Shown here: positions 1 through 8,002 of the stretch, piece after piece
Layout of the letters: every line of letters starts with the position of its first letter
How positions within the stretch are numbered: position 1 is the stretch's first letter
Origin: Mobilitalea sibirica
GTDB lineage: Bacteria; Bacillota; Clostridia; Lachnospirales; Lachnospiraceae
DNA length: 64,000 bases
Reading direction: 5' to 3'
NCBI RefSeq assembly: GCF_015999265.1
Contig: NZ_JAEAGR010000008.1
Span: 81,561 to 145,560 of the forward strand
Notes under the pieces: generated by a model
What the model was told of the DNA's origin: nothing
The model's database searches: none
What the model saw: only the letters and a program-made list of their open reading frames with translations
Position numbers and translations under genes: made by a program

Positions 1-1
1 C

Positions 2-1288
2 AATAACGGCGTGGATAATGTCCGTGAGATTGTGGAAGAAGTACGGTATTCGCCCACCGAAGGTCGATATAAGGTGTATATTATTGACGAGGTGCATATG
101 CTTTCCACGGGAGCCTTTAATGCACTGCTTAAAACAATAGAAGAACCTCCCTCTTATGTCATCTTTATCTTGGCAACCACAGAGGTTCATAAGATACCGA
201 TTACAATCTTATCCCGTTGTCAAAGATATGATTTTAAGAGAATAACGGTTGATACCATCACAGACCGGCTCTCGGAGCTGATGAGGGAAGAGAATATTGA
301 AGCAGAGGAAAAGGCGCTTCGTTATGTTGCCAGAGTGGCGGACGGTTCTCTACGTGATGCCCTCAGCTTACTGGATCAGTGTATCTCCTTCTATCTGGGG
401 CAAAAGATAACCTATGATAATGTTTTAGAAGTACTTGGAGCAGTTGACACCCTGGTTTATGCTAGACTTTTGGAACTTATCCGCAATCAAGATGTAGCAG
501 GCTGTATTAAGCTATTGGAAGAGATTGAAAGCAGTGGTCGTGACCTGGGACAGTTTACAATTGAATTTATCTGGTATCTGCGTAATCTATTGTTAATTAA
601 AACCTCCGAAGATGTATCGGAACTAATCATAGAGATTTCCTCGGAGAACATGGAGATTATGCAAAAGGAAGCCACTTTTATAGAGGAAACGGTTTTAATG
701 AGATATATCAGGGTGTTCTCGGAACTGTCGAATCAGATCCGCTATGCCTCCAGAAAAAGAGTCTTGATAGAGATTGCTCTGATTAAGCTATGTAAACCGG
801 AGATGGAACAAAATCTTGATTCTATATTAGATCGCATGAAGCGGTTAGAAGAAAAATTAGAAAAAGGGGTAGTTGTAGATGCGGGAGAGCATGCCGCGAC
901 AGCGCCTATGGCAGATACGAAAGCTCCTCCTGTGAAAAAACCGGTGATATTACCGGAAGCCCTACCGGAGGATATGAAGGAAGCGGCAAAGAACTGGAGA
1001 AATATTGTGTCTCAGGTAACAAGGAAAGCCCCGGCCTTAGGCTCGGTATTACACGGAGCAACCTTAAGTATGGACGGGGAGCAAGGTCTTTTAATTGTGG
1101 TTATGAACAGCCTCGATAAGGATGTGATTGAAAGAGAAGCGCATCTTCAACTGATCAAGGATGTGATAGCCGGGCTTATCCAAAAACAGGTACAGATAAA
1201 GGTGAAGTTTTTGGATAAAGAGAAGGAACGTATGGATGAGGTTGTGGATTTAACAAAAATCATAAAAATGCCGATTCAATACGAGTAA
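2..1288 (+). CDS. dnaX: DNA polymerase III gamma/tau subunit, 3' part
   Basis: This is the clamp-loader ATPase of the replicative polymerase, cut by the window start; the reading frame is open from base 2. The AAA+ core shows the Walker B stretch IIDEVHML, the sensor 1 stretch LATTEVHK and the SRC motif that carries the arginine finger. Then come the helical lid and the collar domain. The C-terminal part (VILPEALPEDMKEAAKNWRN onward) is the variable tau-like region. The Walker A loop and zinc module must lie upstream, outside the window. The next genes are ybaB and recR, the classic bacterial arrangement, but a 250-bp gap with its own promoter lies between. Identification is secure; only the start is missing. 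Confidence 0.97.
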   Translation, partial: NNGVDNVREIVEEVRYSPTEGRYKVYIIDEVHMLSTGAFNALLKTIEEPPSYVIFILATTEVHKIPITILSRCQRYDFKRITVDTITDRLSELMREENIEAEEKALRYVARVADGSLRDALSLLDQCISFYLGQKITYDNVLEVLGAVDTLVYARLLELIRNQDVAGCIKLLEEIESSGRDLGQFTIEFIWYLRNLLLIKTSEDVSELIIEISSENMEIMQKEATFIEETVLMRYIRVFSELSNQIRYASRKRVLIEIALIKLCKPEMEQNLDSILDRMKRLEEKLEKGVVVDAGEHAATAPMADTKAPPVKKPVILPEALPEDMKEAAKNWRNIVSQVTRKAPALGSVLHGATLSMDGEQGLLIVVMNSLDKDVIEREAHLQLIKDVIAGLIQKQVQIKVKFLDKEKERMDEVVDLTKIIKMPIQYE

Positions 1289-1407
1289 ACAGGTATTGAT
1301 AATATAGAAAAAGCGATATGGATGATAGGATCAAAAAGTATACTGCATCTAAATTAGAAGATAAGTTAATCTAATATTGTGATTTATCGTTTTGCAAAGT
1401 CAGTTGA

Positions 1408-1436
1408 TTGACATACTTGCTTAACAGTAATCTAAT
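1408..1436 (+). promoter_or_regulatory. Sigma-A-type promoter for ybaB-recR
   Basis: TTGACA (1408-1413) and TCTAAT (1431-1436) are separated by exactly 17 bp in the 250-bp gap after dnaX. It would give ybaB-recR a promoter independent of dnaX, with a leader of about 95 nt. The match is by eye only. Confidence 0.55.
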
Positions 1437-1538
1437 AAGTAATAACTAATATTTACGTAATTGGTATAATATTATAAAATATAAGATAGTCTCTATAGTA
1501 AATCACCGTATAGAGGAGAATGAAAGGAGTAATATAAG

Positions 1539-1892
1539 ATGGCTAAAAGAGGTGGATTTCCCGGAGGCGGTTTGCCCGGAAATATGAACAATTTAATGAA
1601 ACAGGCACAGAGAATGCAAAAACAAATGGAGGAAAAGACCAAGGAATTGGAAGATAAGGTTTGGGAAGCCAGTGCCGGCGGTGGAGCTGTAACAGTTACG
1701 GTCTCCGGTAAGAAAGAACTGGTTTCTGTTAAACTTGCCCCTGAAGTGGTTGATCCCGATGATATAGAGATGTTACAGGACTTAATCGTTGCAGCGGCAA
1801 ATGAAGCACTTAGAAAGATGGAGGAAGAATCATCTGAGGTAATGGGTCAGATTACCGGCGGTATGGGCGGTCTTGGAGGATTTCCTTTCTAA
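1539..1892 (+). CDS. ybaB: YbaB/EbfC family nucleoid-associated protein
   Basis: A 117-aa protein of the YbaB/EbfC family, small dimeric DNA-binding proteins commonly encoded between dnaX and recR. The sequence has the glycine-rich N-terminus ([20 protein letters not shown]), a charged helix with KQMEE, and the conserved beta-strand core [17 protein letters not shown]. The C-terminus is glycine-rich, as is usual in Firmicutes. The start is set by GAAAGGAG eight to ten bases upstream. Its stop codon shares one base with the recR start, indicating translational coupling. Its exact role in recombination or nucleoid organisation is not shown by the sequence. Confidence 0.95.
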   Translation: MAKRGGFPGGGLPGNMNNLMKQAQRMQKQMEEKTKELEDKVWEASAGGGAVTVTVSGKKELVSVKLAPEVVDPDDIEMLQDLIVAAANEALRKMEEESSEVMGQITGGMGGLGGFPF

Positions 1893-2488
1893 TGGATTAT
1901 TACAGTAATCAAATCAGTAAGTTAATAGAGGAGCTCTCAAGACTTCCGGGAATTGGTACAAAGACAGCCCAGAGGCTTGCTTTTCATATCATTAATATGC
2001 CTGAGGAACAGGTAGCGGGTCTCTCAAGTTCCATTGTTGAAGCGAAGAAAAATATCCGTTACTGTAAGGACTGCTTAACCTTAACGGATAAGGAGTTATG
2101 TCCGATCTGCTCCTCTCAGGGAAGAAATAAACGCCAGATTATGGTTGTTGAGAATCCCAGGGATCTGGCCGCTTATGAAAAGACAGGCAAGTACGACGGA
2201 GTTTATCATGTCCTTCACGGTGCGATATCACCCATGCTTGGTATAGGTCCGGCAGATATTAAGTTGAAGGAGCTGATGTTGCGTCTTCAGGGGGACATTG
2301 ATGAAGTGATCATAGCAACCAACTCAAGCCTAGAAGGTGAAGCAACGGCCATGTATCTTAGTAAGCTGATTAAACCGGCAGGTATTAAGGTAAGTAGGAT
2401 TGCCAGCGGTATCCCGGTTGGCGGTGACTTGGAATACATTGACGAAGTAACACTTCTGCGGGCCTTTGAGGGCAGGGTGGAACTGTAA
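1892..2488 (+). CDS. recR: Recombination mediator RecR
   Basis: A 198-aa RecR, the usual family length; it works with RecO (and RecF) to load RecA on single-stranded DNA during gap repair. Visible parts are the N-terminal helix-hairpin-helix ([19 protein letters not shown]), a four-cysteine zinc finger (CKDC...CPIC), the TOPRIM core beginning [16 protein letters not shown], and the C-terminal [19 protein letters not shown] stretch. It overlaps the ybaB stop by one base. The 39.8-kb Tn7-like island begins 15 bp after its stop, so it no longer runs directly into its own terminator. The end of the gene is intact. Confidence 0.97.
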   Translation: MDYYSNQISKLIEELSRLPGIGTKTAQRLAFHIINMPEEQVAGLSSSIVEAKKNIRYCKDCLTLTDKELCPICSSQGRNKRQIMVVENPRDLAAYEKTGKYDGVYHVLHGAISPMLGIGPADIKLKELMLRLQGDIDEVIIATNSSLEGEATAMYLSKLIKPAGIKVSRIASGIPVGGDLEYIDEVTLLRAFEGRVEL

Positions 2489-2503
2489 AATAAAAAATCA
2501 TAA

Positions 2504-2933
2504 TGTATTACCCAAATAAACTTATATCAAAAAGCAAATTCAACACTAAAGTTGTATCAAAGGACATGGTTTTAAGGAGGCGAAAGCCTTTCTTTCTACC
2601 ATGTTTTTTATTTCTTAATCCTTATTCCTTGCATCTTGGCTCTATTCGTATAGCCTTGAAAAGTCAATGGATGGAAAGACTAAATGGAAAACAGAATGGA
2701 AAAGAAAAATGGATAAAAAACACTCTTAACCCTTGATCCTTAACCCGTAATTCTGAAACAACTTTATTTGCATTTCAGCAGGATTAAGGCCTAAGATTTA
2801 AGGGAAAAGTGAATGGAATTGAGAATGGATGATAAAATGGATAAAAATGGGGATTGGCTTGAGTAGGGGGTTGTGGGGAGAATTATGATAAATGTTTATT
2901 TGCAGGGTGAAAAATGTTTATTTGGTGTATACA
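2504..2933 (+). repeat. 430-bp mini-Tn7-like element, left copy
   Basis: Identical, base for base by reading, to 41885-42314 and in the same orientation. It has transposon-type ends TGTAT...ATACA. Left-end motifs AAACTTATATCAAA (2518-2531) and AAAGTTGTATCAAA (2548-2561) lie 30 bp apart. Right-end motifs of the same family lie in the opposite orientation at about 2746-2771, 2880-2903 and 2912-2927. It encodes no convincing protein: a 77-codon open frame covers low-complexity sequence and has no good ribosome-binding site. It looks like a MITE-type derivative with both ends of the Tn7-like family. Confidence 0.85.
2564..2613 (+). terminator. Hairpin with T-run inside the left repeat
   Basis: ACATGG pairs with CCATGT around an inner arm, AAGGAGGC-GAAA-GCCTTTCTT, and a run of six Ts follows. 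It would stop transcripts entering from recR. The same hairpin recurs in the right repeat at about 41945-41994. Confidence 0.6.
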
Positions 2934-3573
2934 TAGATAGAATCAAGAAAAAAGGGTTAAGAAATAAGAAAAAAATAGAACAGAAATGAAGGACTTAAAA
3001 ACTTATATCAAAGTGAAAATAAAGTTGTATTACTGGGAGCATAGGAAAAAGAAAAAAAGAATGTCATGCCTTGATAATACAGGGGTTGGGTAGTATGAGT
3101 CCCATTAAGATAATGGTAAAAACAGTATTTTTATGATAGAACATTATTTACATAATGATAAAACATGGCCTTTTTTTCTGTTTCTAAAAATTGCTCAAAA
3201 TAAAAAGACTTTAAAACAGTGAAAACGAAAAGTTATATCAAAATAAAAATAAAGTTGTGAGGGAGGGATCTTAGAAGTTTTTTCTAAAGACATTGTTTAA
3301 CTATATAAAATTATAACAATAAAAATATAAGAGGCTCAATAGATAGCAGGGTATCGTACTAATGTGGTGATATATAATTGAGAAGTCATTCTTGGTCAGT
3401 GTATAATAAAAATATGATTGGGTTTGTTGTAAAAAGTCTTTAGAAAGAGCATTTAATGAAAATATACCAATAGAAGTAAGCAAGAAAATTGAATATATAT
3501 TTACTTGTTATTTTCAATAAAATTCAATGGTGTTAAGTGGAAAAGTAATAATAGAACTTTGGAGGTGTACTTA
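2934..3573. other. Left interior region with extra TnsB-like sites, no gene
   Basis: About 640 bp without a believable gene. It carries two more copies of the paired left-end motif, each with 22-bp spacing between the halves. One is AAACTTATATCAAA (2999-3012) followed by AAAGTTGTAT (3021-3030). The other is AAAGTTATATCAAA (3229-3242) followed by AAAGTTGT (3251-3258). They have the same orientation as the motifs in the 430-bp repeat but lie beyond its right boundary. They look like part of an older or longer left end. Confidence 0.55.
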
Positions 3574-4065
3574 TTGGAAAATAAAGATATTAAGAGATCC
3601 TGTTGAATAAGTGACGAAAATTCTGCTAGTATAGCAGAAAGAGTCTATATATGCCCTGTATGTAAAGGGCATACCCAAGAGGTTAAAGCCATAACTGTCA
3701 AACATTTTGTAGTAGAAAGTCTTGTAGACATGATTTATGAGGAGAATTATCGCACTTGCTTAAATGAAGATTGTGATGTTATCTACTATGACTTAGGGGA
3801 GAAAACAATATTCAGAAAAAAAGATATGAAAATTCCTATTTGGTATAAAAAAGATGCTGACCCTAAATATATATGTTACTGCAATCAAGTTACAGAGAAA
3901 CAAATTATTAATGCAGTTTTAAATGATGGGGCGAAAAATATAAAGGATATTATTAGGTTTACTGGAGCAATGAAGAATGGAAAATGCGAAATAAAGAATC
4001 CTTTAGGTAAATGCTGTAGTCCTTTTATTCAAGAGACTATTAATAAAGTTTTAAATAATAAATAG
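3574..4065 (+). CDS. CopZ-type 2Fe-2S protein, probable selenoprotein (in-frame TGA)
   Basis: Translation from TTG at 3574, behind GGAGGTG, gives a 163-aa protein if TGA at 3604-3606 (codon 11, after Cys10) is read as selenocysteine. A perfect 8-bp hairpin, TTCTGCTA-GTA-TAGCAGAA (3621-3639), lies downstream. Its loop starts with G and begins 22 nt after the TGA, within the usual bacterial SECIS geometry. Beyond the TGA come a zinc-ribbon-like set (C27, C30, C62, C67) and a BFD/CopZ-like 2Fe-2S set (C101, C103, C138, C147/148). I recall a clostridial family of 2Fe-2S cluster-binding (seleno)proteins, Csac_0668-like, that matches. A start at 3730 would lose half of the zinc ribbon. The alternative is a nonsense mutation. 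Function is probably metal or redox handling. Confidence 0.75.
3604..3639 (+). promoter_or_regulatory. Candidate bacterial SECIS element
   Basis: A TGA codon is followed after 14 nt by the 8-bp perfect stem TTCTGCTA/TAGCAGAA with a 3-nt GTA loop. A G at the first loop position and the UGA-to-loop distance of 22 nt fit the known bacterial SECIS pattern. The reading frame continues through it with conserved cysteines downstream. Confidence 0.65.
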
Positions 4066-4114
4066 AAATCTATGAGCATCATTCTTTTTATGAACAATAA
4101 TTGGAGGATGGAAA

Positions 4115-4699
4115 ATGTTCGATAATATAAGATTGGAAAGAACAATGTGTTATGGGAATTGCCCTGTTTATAATGTGACAGTAGATAAAGAGGGTAATGA
4201 TAAATATGAAGGAGAAATGTTTGTATATAAAAGTGGAGAGTATCAGTGGAAGATTCCAAGCAAGAAGGTAAAACAGTTAATTGATTTAATTGAGAACTTT
4301 GGATTTAAATCTTTCGTTTATCAACCACTAAATGGGTTAGTTACAGATCAACCTTCTTGTATTACCACAGTAAAATATTCTGATGGTGATTCTAAAGAAA
4401 TTGATCATTACTATGGTGATATTTTACTAGACGATAGTCTAACAGATTTTGAAAAAAAGATAGAGAACATAATTGGTACTAAAAAATATGTGAATCCCAA
4501 ATTATATATATACGAAGTAACCGAAAAGGTTGCAGAGCCACTATGCAGATATTTAGTTATTTCTGCTTCAAAGGAAGAAGCGATAAATTTAGTAAATAAA
4601 GAATCTGATATACAAGATATACTGGAGTGGCAAATAAACAAGATAGGAATTGCTACAGATGATTATTATGGACCTGTGATAATAATGAAAGGTATTTAA
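4115..4699 (+). CDS. DUF6438-type protein
   Basis: A 194-aa protein with the N-terminal signature LERTMCYGNCPVYNVTV, then a KYEGE...GEYQWKI strand pattern typical of the DUF6438 family, for which no function is established. The two cysteines in CYGNC are the most conserved-looking residues. The C-terminal half (YIYEVTEKVAEPLCRYLVIS) is not recognised. There is no signal peptide or membrane segment, so it is probably cytoplasmic. GGAGG precedes the ATG by about 9 bp. It follows the selenoprotein candidate by 49 bp and may share its transcript. Confidence 0.6.
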   Translation: MFDNIRLERTMCYGNCPVYNVTVDKEGNDKYEGEMFVYKSGEYQWKIPSKKVKQLIDLIENFGFKSFVYQPLNGLVTDQPSCITTVKYSDGDSKEIDHYYGDILLDDSLTDFEKKIENIIGTKKYVNPKLYIYEVTEKVAEPLCRYLVISASKEEAINLVNKESDIQDILEWQINKIGIATDDYYGPVIIMKGI

Positions 4700-4982
4700 T
4701 TATAAAATAAAAGTTGCCTGTAATAGATTGTTTTCACATAAAAATTAGTATAATACAAACAAAAGATAGGTACTGCAAATGCCTTGACTTCTGGAGTGTT
4801 TTTTATAAGAGAAGTGTTTCTGATTTTAGTGCATAAGAATAAAGGCAATTAAAGAATTGTTTTTCTTATTCTTTTACAGTAAAATATAAATATATAAAAA
4901 TTGATGATTCAAAAGGAGCCATTTGTACATGATTTATGTATATAATAGGTTAGTGTTTAAAATAAATAATGAAATGGAAAAG

Positions 4983-5013
4983 GCCGCCTGTTGCTAATTA
5001 CAGGCGGTCTTTC
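4983..5013 (+). terminator. Rho-independent terminator
   Basis: CCGCCTGT (4984-4991) pairs with ACAGGCGG (5000-5007), followed by TCTTT. It closes the 3574-4699 pair. The rest of 4700-5073 shows no gene. Confidence 0.75.
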
Positions 5014-5073
5014 ATATTATATGTAATTTTAAATTTTTATAAAAATACAAAAATACACTTTAGAAAGTAGGTA

Positions 5074-5169
5074 ATGAGTATGAGTTTCCAAGGCATAGAA
5101 AAAGTAATTATTTTAGCGGTGCTAATTATTGCAATGGTTGGGATTTTTGTAATGGTTAAAAGAAAATAA
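5074..5169 (+). CDS. Small single-pass membrane peptide (candidate)
   Basis: A 31-codon frame (29 codons if the second ATG at 5080 is used). It is almost entirely one hydrophobic helix (VIILAVLIIAMVGIFVMV) with a charged tail, KRK. A weak purine-rich AAAGTAGG precedes it. It sits between a terminator and the next gene, whose Shine-Dalgarno sequence starts a few bases after its stop. Toxins and small membrane regulators look like this, but no family is recognised and no antitoxin RNA was seen. Confidence 0.4.
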   Translation: MSMSFQGIEKVIILAVLIIAMVGIFVMVKRK

Positions 5170-5193
5170 TTAATATGAAGGAGGAAAATTATA

Positions 5194-5580
5194 GTGAGAG
5201 AAATAACAGAAGAACAGAAAAAGGAAATAATAACTAATTACAATTATCTATCAGACTATCAGAGGAAGGTATTATATAGTTTATATCTGGTTCTTAAAGA
5301 TAAAAGTAAGGAGATTGAAAGTGCAGTAACTTATATCTATGATTACGAAGTTAGAGTTACACAGGAGGAATTACAAGAAATATATAGTTTAGTGAATAAG
5401 CCTTTAATGTTTGATATAGGCAATATAAACTCGTGTATAAACTGGCTTGAGGGATATGATTGTATAACAATGGAAAAAAGTAAAATAGCCAGAAACTTTA
5501 AAATTTCCGATAAGGTAAAATGGATTCTAAGCAATGCAGTATTTGATGAGAATAAGAAAATAATAGACTTAAATATATAA
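5194..5580 (+). CDS. Hypothetical protein, 128 aa
   Basis: Starts at GTG behind a strong GAAGGAGGA. The protein is mostly helical and charged (DYQRKVLYSLYLVLKDKSKEI), with no membrane segment. The pattern with alternating aromatic residues and the closing stretch ISDKVKWILSNAVF suggests a small winged-helix or regulatory fold, but no family is recognised. It lies alone on the + strand within the plasmid-like left part of the island. Confidence 0.55.
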   Translation: MREITEEQKKEIITNYNYLSDYQRKVLYSLYLVLKDKSKEIESAVTYIYDYEVRVTQEELQEIYSLVNKPLMFDIGNINSCINWLEGYDCITMEKSKIARNFKISDKVKWILSNAVFDENKKIIDLNI

Positions 5581-5677
5581 TAAATTTAGTGAAAAATTTT
5601 TTATGACTATTTAAAAGATAAAACAATCTCTTCTCTTTAATTCTTATGACTTAAACTATTTATCAGGAGGTTTAATA

Positions 5678-5773
5678 GTGCATCCTAGAAAAATATATGG
5701 TCTAAAAAATAACTACTGGGAAAAACAGAAGAAAAAATGGGCTAAGTTAGTTAGGTTATTCAGAGGTTACTAA
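5678..5773 (+). CDS. Small basic peptide, 31 codons (candidate)
   Basis: GTG start behind a perfect CAGGAGG at 5664-5670. The peptide is very basic and aromatic (HPRKIYGLKNNYWEKQKKKW, then AKLVRLFRGY). The strong ribosome-binding site is the main reason to list it. Function unknown. Confidence 0.4.
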   Translation: MHPRKIYGLKNNYWEKQKKKWAKLVRLFRGY

Positions 5774-5868
5774 GTGGAAGAATACTTATAAAATGTAAAA
5801 TATTAGAGTTAAATTTATCATATGTTTATAAAGATGTTTACTAAGTAATAAGGAAGAATAAGGTAAAC

Positions 5869-6273
5869 CTATTCTTCCTCACATTCCATATACATAAATA
5901 GTTTTTTTCTATATCCATGAAGCATCTTTACTATTTCATCAATTACTAGATTAATTGAGTCAAATTGATCTTGGGTGATATATTTTCGTCTAAGACATAG
6001 CAATAGCCAACTTTTAGTCTCCATTGTGGAGCCAATAGCAATATTAATATGATATAATTCTCGCTTTACAGAATACTGGCTATTTCCTTCAGCAATATTG
6101 GCAGATACAGAATTTGCAGATCTAATGATTTGAGATTTGGTTGCATATTCTTCAAACTTGGGAAAGTTTCCTAGTATTCCATATATAAGATCGCTTAGTT
6201 CAATGGCCTTATGCCAAACCTTCAATTGGGTAAAATCTCTAATTTGTGTTGTCTGATTACTCATATAAATCAT
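5869..6273 (-). CDS. Four-helix bundle protein (S23 / Avd-like)
   Basis: A 134-aa (or 131-aa, from the second Met) member of the four-helix bundle family first seen as intervening sequences in 23S rRNA genes and related to the Avd accessory protein of diversity-generating retroelements. Typical motifs are FTQLKVWHKAIELSDLIY, RSANSVSANIAEG and FLLCLRR-like helix 4 (WLLLCLRRKYIT). Most such proteins are stand-alone and of unknown role. No reverse transcriptase or variable repeat is present in the window, so a retroelement is not supported. It is encoded on the minus strand as a single gene. Confidence 0.85.
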   Translation of the reverse strand: MIYMSNQTTQIRDFTQLKVWHKAIELSDLIYGILGNFPKFEEYATKSQIIRSANSVSANIAEGNSQYSVKRELYHINIAIGSTMETKSWLLLCLRRKYITQDQFDSINLVIDEIVKMLHGYRKKLFMYMECEEE

Positions 6274-6474
6274 CCTTTCGTTTATGTATTTTGTAGGAGA
6301 CAGAAAAAATAAAATGTATTATCTCTATCCCCTTATGGAATTAACATAACACATAAGAATAAGTAATCAGGTGGAAAGGTTGAAATTTTTGGTACTAATG
6401 TAAAATATACAAAAAGCAACTGCTCATTAAGGCAGTTGCTTTAAAGGAGTGTATGTTGTAAATAGTATGTCAAA

Positions 6475-6759
6475 TTAGTTTGATAGCAATTGATTTTGAA
6501 TACATTGCTTAATCTTAGATAAATCAATAACTTTATAGTTTTTAGAAGCAAGGGTATTGTAGAGGCTAATACCAACTTCAATAAACTCATTGGCTATATA
6601 GCCATATTCGATAAAATATTCAGAAACACTTTTGCAGGTTGCATTAAATTGTTTTAATAAAAAGTATCTAGTTAATATCTTCGCAGTAATTTCTTTTCTT
6701 GCATTAGTCTGTATAAACATAGACTCGTTTGATTCCAGAATTACCATATAATTATTCAT
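6475..6759 (-). CDS. Hypothetical protein, 94 aa
   Basis: A minus-strand gene behind GGAGGGATC. The product is helical (NARKEITAKILTRYFLLKQF) with no recognised domain or membrane segment. Its upstream region contains the palindrome-like TATATCATGATA, which could be an operator. Not recognised. Confidence 0.5.
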   Translation of the reverse strand: MNNYMVILESNESMFIQTNARKEITAKILTRYFLLKQFNATCKSVSEYFIEYGYIANEFIEVGISLYNTLASKNYKVIDLSKIKQCIQNQLLSN

Positions 6760-6826
6760 TTAGATCCCTCCTAGAAAATTTATATCATGATAAATATAGA
6801 TAATTTCTGGTTTCAAGTATTTTATT

Positions 6827-6871
6827 TTCAAGATTATGTTATAAATTTTGTCGCTATAAAATAATCTTGAA
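6827..6871. repeat. 11-bp inverted repeat
   Basis: TTCAAGATTAT (6827-6837) and ATAATCTTGAA (6861-6871) are perfect inverses around a 23-bp AT-rich loop. It lies between the minus-strand 94-aa gene and the partition operon. It could be a protein-binding site, or part of the partition centromere or replication region. No tandem iterons were found. Confidence 0.45.
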
Positions 6872-6933
6872 GCCTTGTAATACAAAGAGTTGGGGTTGAT
6901 TGACTAATATACATATTATATTTAAGAAAAGTA

Positions 6934-6962
6934 GGAGCCAAATAAAAGGCTCTTATTTTTTT
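6934..6962 (+). terminator. Rho-independent terminator
   Basis: GAGCC, an 8-nt loop, GGCTC and then a T-rich run. It isolates the ParM-like gene from upstream transcription. Confidence 0.65.
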
Positions 6963-7076
6963 GTAAAAATACTTGCAATCATTAACCTACACTTAATAAA
7001 ATGCATCAGAATCAAAACATAAGGTATTTAATAAAAATGATGGATTCAACATTAATTTTGAAGAGGAGTGATTTGT

Positions 7077-7997
7077 ATGAAAACAATAGTATTAGGTGTC
7101 GATCATGGAAATAGGATGGTAAAAAGTGGGGATGGTATGTACAACTGTGGTTACATGACATATCGTAACCGTCCAAGTGGAGTAGATGAATATATTGAAT
7201 ATAACGGGAAATTTCATTGCATAGATAGTAGGTCGAAATATAGATACGATAAAACAATAGATGATACCTACTTTATACTCACTTTACCAGCATTGGCAAT
7301 GCGTATGGAGAAAGAAGGAGTTAGTGAGGCAAATATAGTTCTAGGTATAGGACTACCACTTTCCCATTTTCAATTAAAGGAAAAGTATATAAACTACTTT
7401 ACTAAGGAAGGCATTGATTTTAAGTACAAAAATAAGAGATATGTAGCCCATATAAAGGAAGTAATGTGCTTTCCACAGGCGATAGGTGGTTTTATGGTAA
7501 ACTACTGGAAGTACAAGGATGTTGATTTTTTAAACTTATTAGATATTGGGCAAGTAACATTGGATGCTGTAAAAATTCAAGGTGGAAAACCAGTATTGGA
7601 ATCTGCCATAAGTCTAAATTACGGAATGTTAAAACTAATTAAGAATATCCAAGAGAATATTAGAAAAGCAACAGGGATAGAAATTAGTGAACCACAAATA
7701 GAATCTACTTTACAAGGTAAAAAAAGTATTTATTTCCAAGATGATATTGAAAATATTATCCAAACTACAACAGTAGATTTTATAAACGAAATGCTAGACG
7801 AACTTAGAGAAAATGGATATGAATTACAAGCCACTATGAACTTATTAATGGGTGGTGGGGCAATTATAATTGAGAATATCTTGAATTTGGACAAGCATAA
7901 TAAAAGAATTAATTACTATGAATTGCTTCCGAACCCACAATTGGCAAATGCGTTAGGATTCGAGATGTTGGCTAAAGAAGCATTAAGAAGAAGGTGA
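7077..7997 (+). CDS. ParM/StbA-like plasmid segregation actin
   Basis: A 306-aa actin-fold ATPase of the plasmid segregation type, which polymerises to push plasmid copies apart. Visible motifs are phosphate loop 1 (LGVDHGNRMVKSG), the second phosphate loop (LLDIGQVTLDAV) and the adenosine motif (LMGGGAII). The length fits the ParM/Alp group. ATG at 7077 is preferred over GTG at 7068 because GAGGAGTG lies at the right distance. The next gene overlaps its end and is ParR-like in size and position. A partition gene is expected on a plasmid, not on a simple transposon, which supports a plasmid origin of this part of the island. Confidence 0.85.
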   Translation: MKTIVLGVDHGNRMVKSGDGMYNCGYMTYRNRPSGVDEYIEYNGKFHCIDSRSKYRYDKTIDDTYFILTLPALAMRMEKEGVSEANIVLGIGLPLSHFQLKEKYINYFTKEGIDFKYKNKRYVAHIKEVMCFPQAIGGFMVNYWKYKDVDFLNLLDIGQVTLDAVKIQGGKPVLESAISLNYGMLKLIKNIQENIRKATGIEISEPQIESTLQGKKSIYFQDDIENIIQTTTVDFINEMLDELRENGYELQATMNLLMGGGAIIIENILNLDKHNKRINYYELLPNPQLANALGFEMLAKEALRRR

Positions 7998-8002
7998 TTG
8001 AT

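Noticed and set aside
2503..2736. 77-codon open frame inside the 430-bp repeat (again at 41863-42117)
   Set aside because: No ribosome site, low-complexity product, and it spans a terminator hairpin and transposon end motifs; it is duplicated only because the repeat is.
3604..3606. Treating the TGA as a simple nonsense mutation and the gene as a pseudogene
   Set aside because: The frame is otherwise intact, cysteine motifs are complete, and a SECIS-like hairpin lies at the right spacing. It remains the main alternative.
5869..6273. Diversity-generating retroelement, because of the Avd-like protein
   Set aside because: No reverse transcriptase and no template/variable repeat pair in the window.
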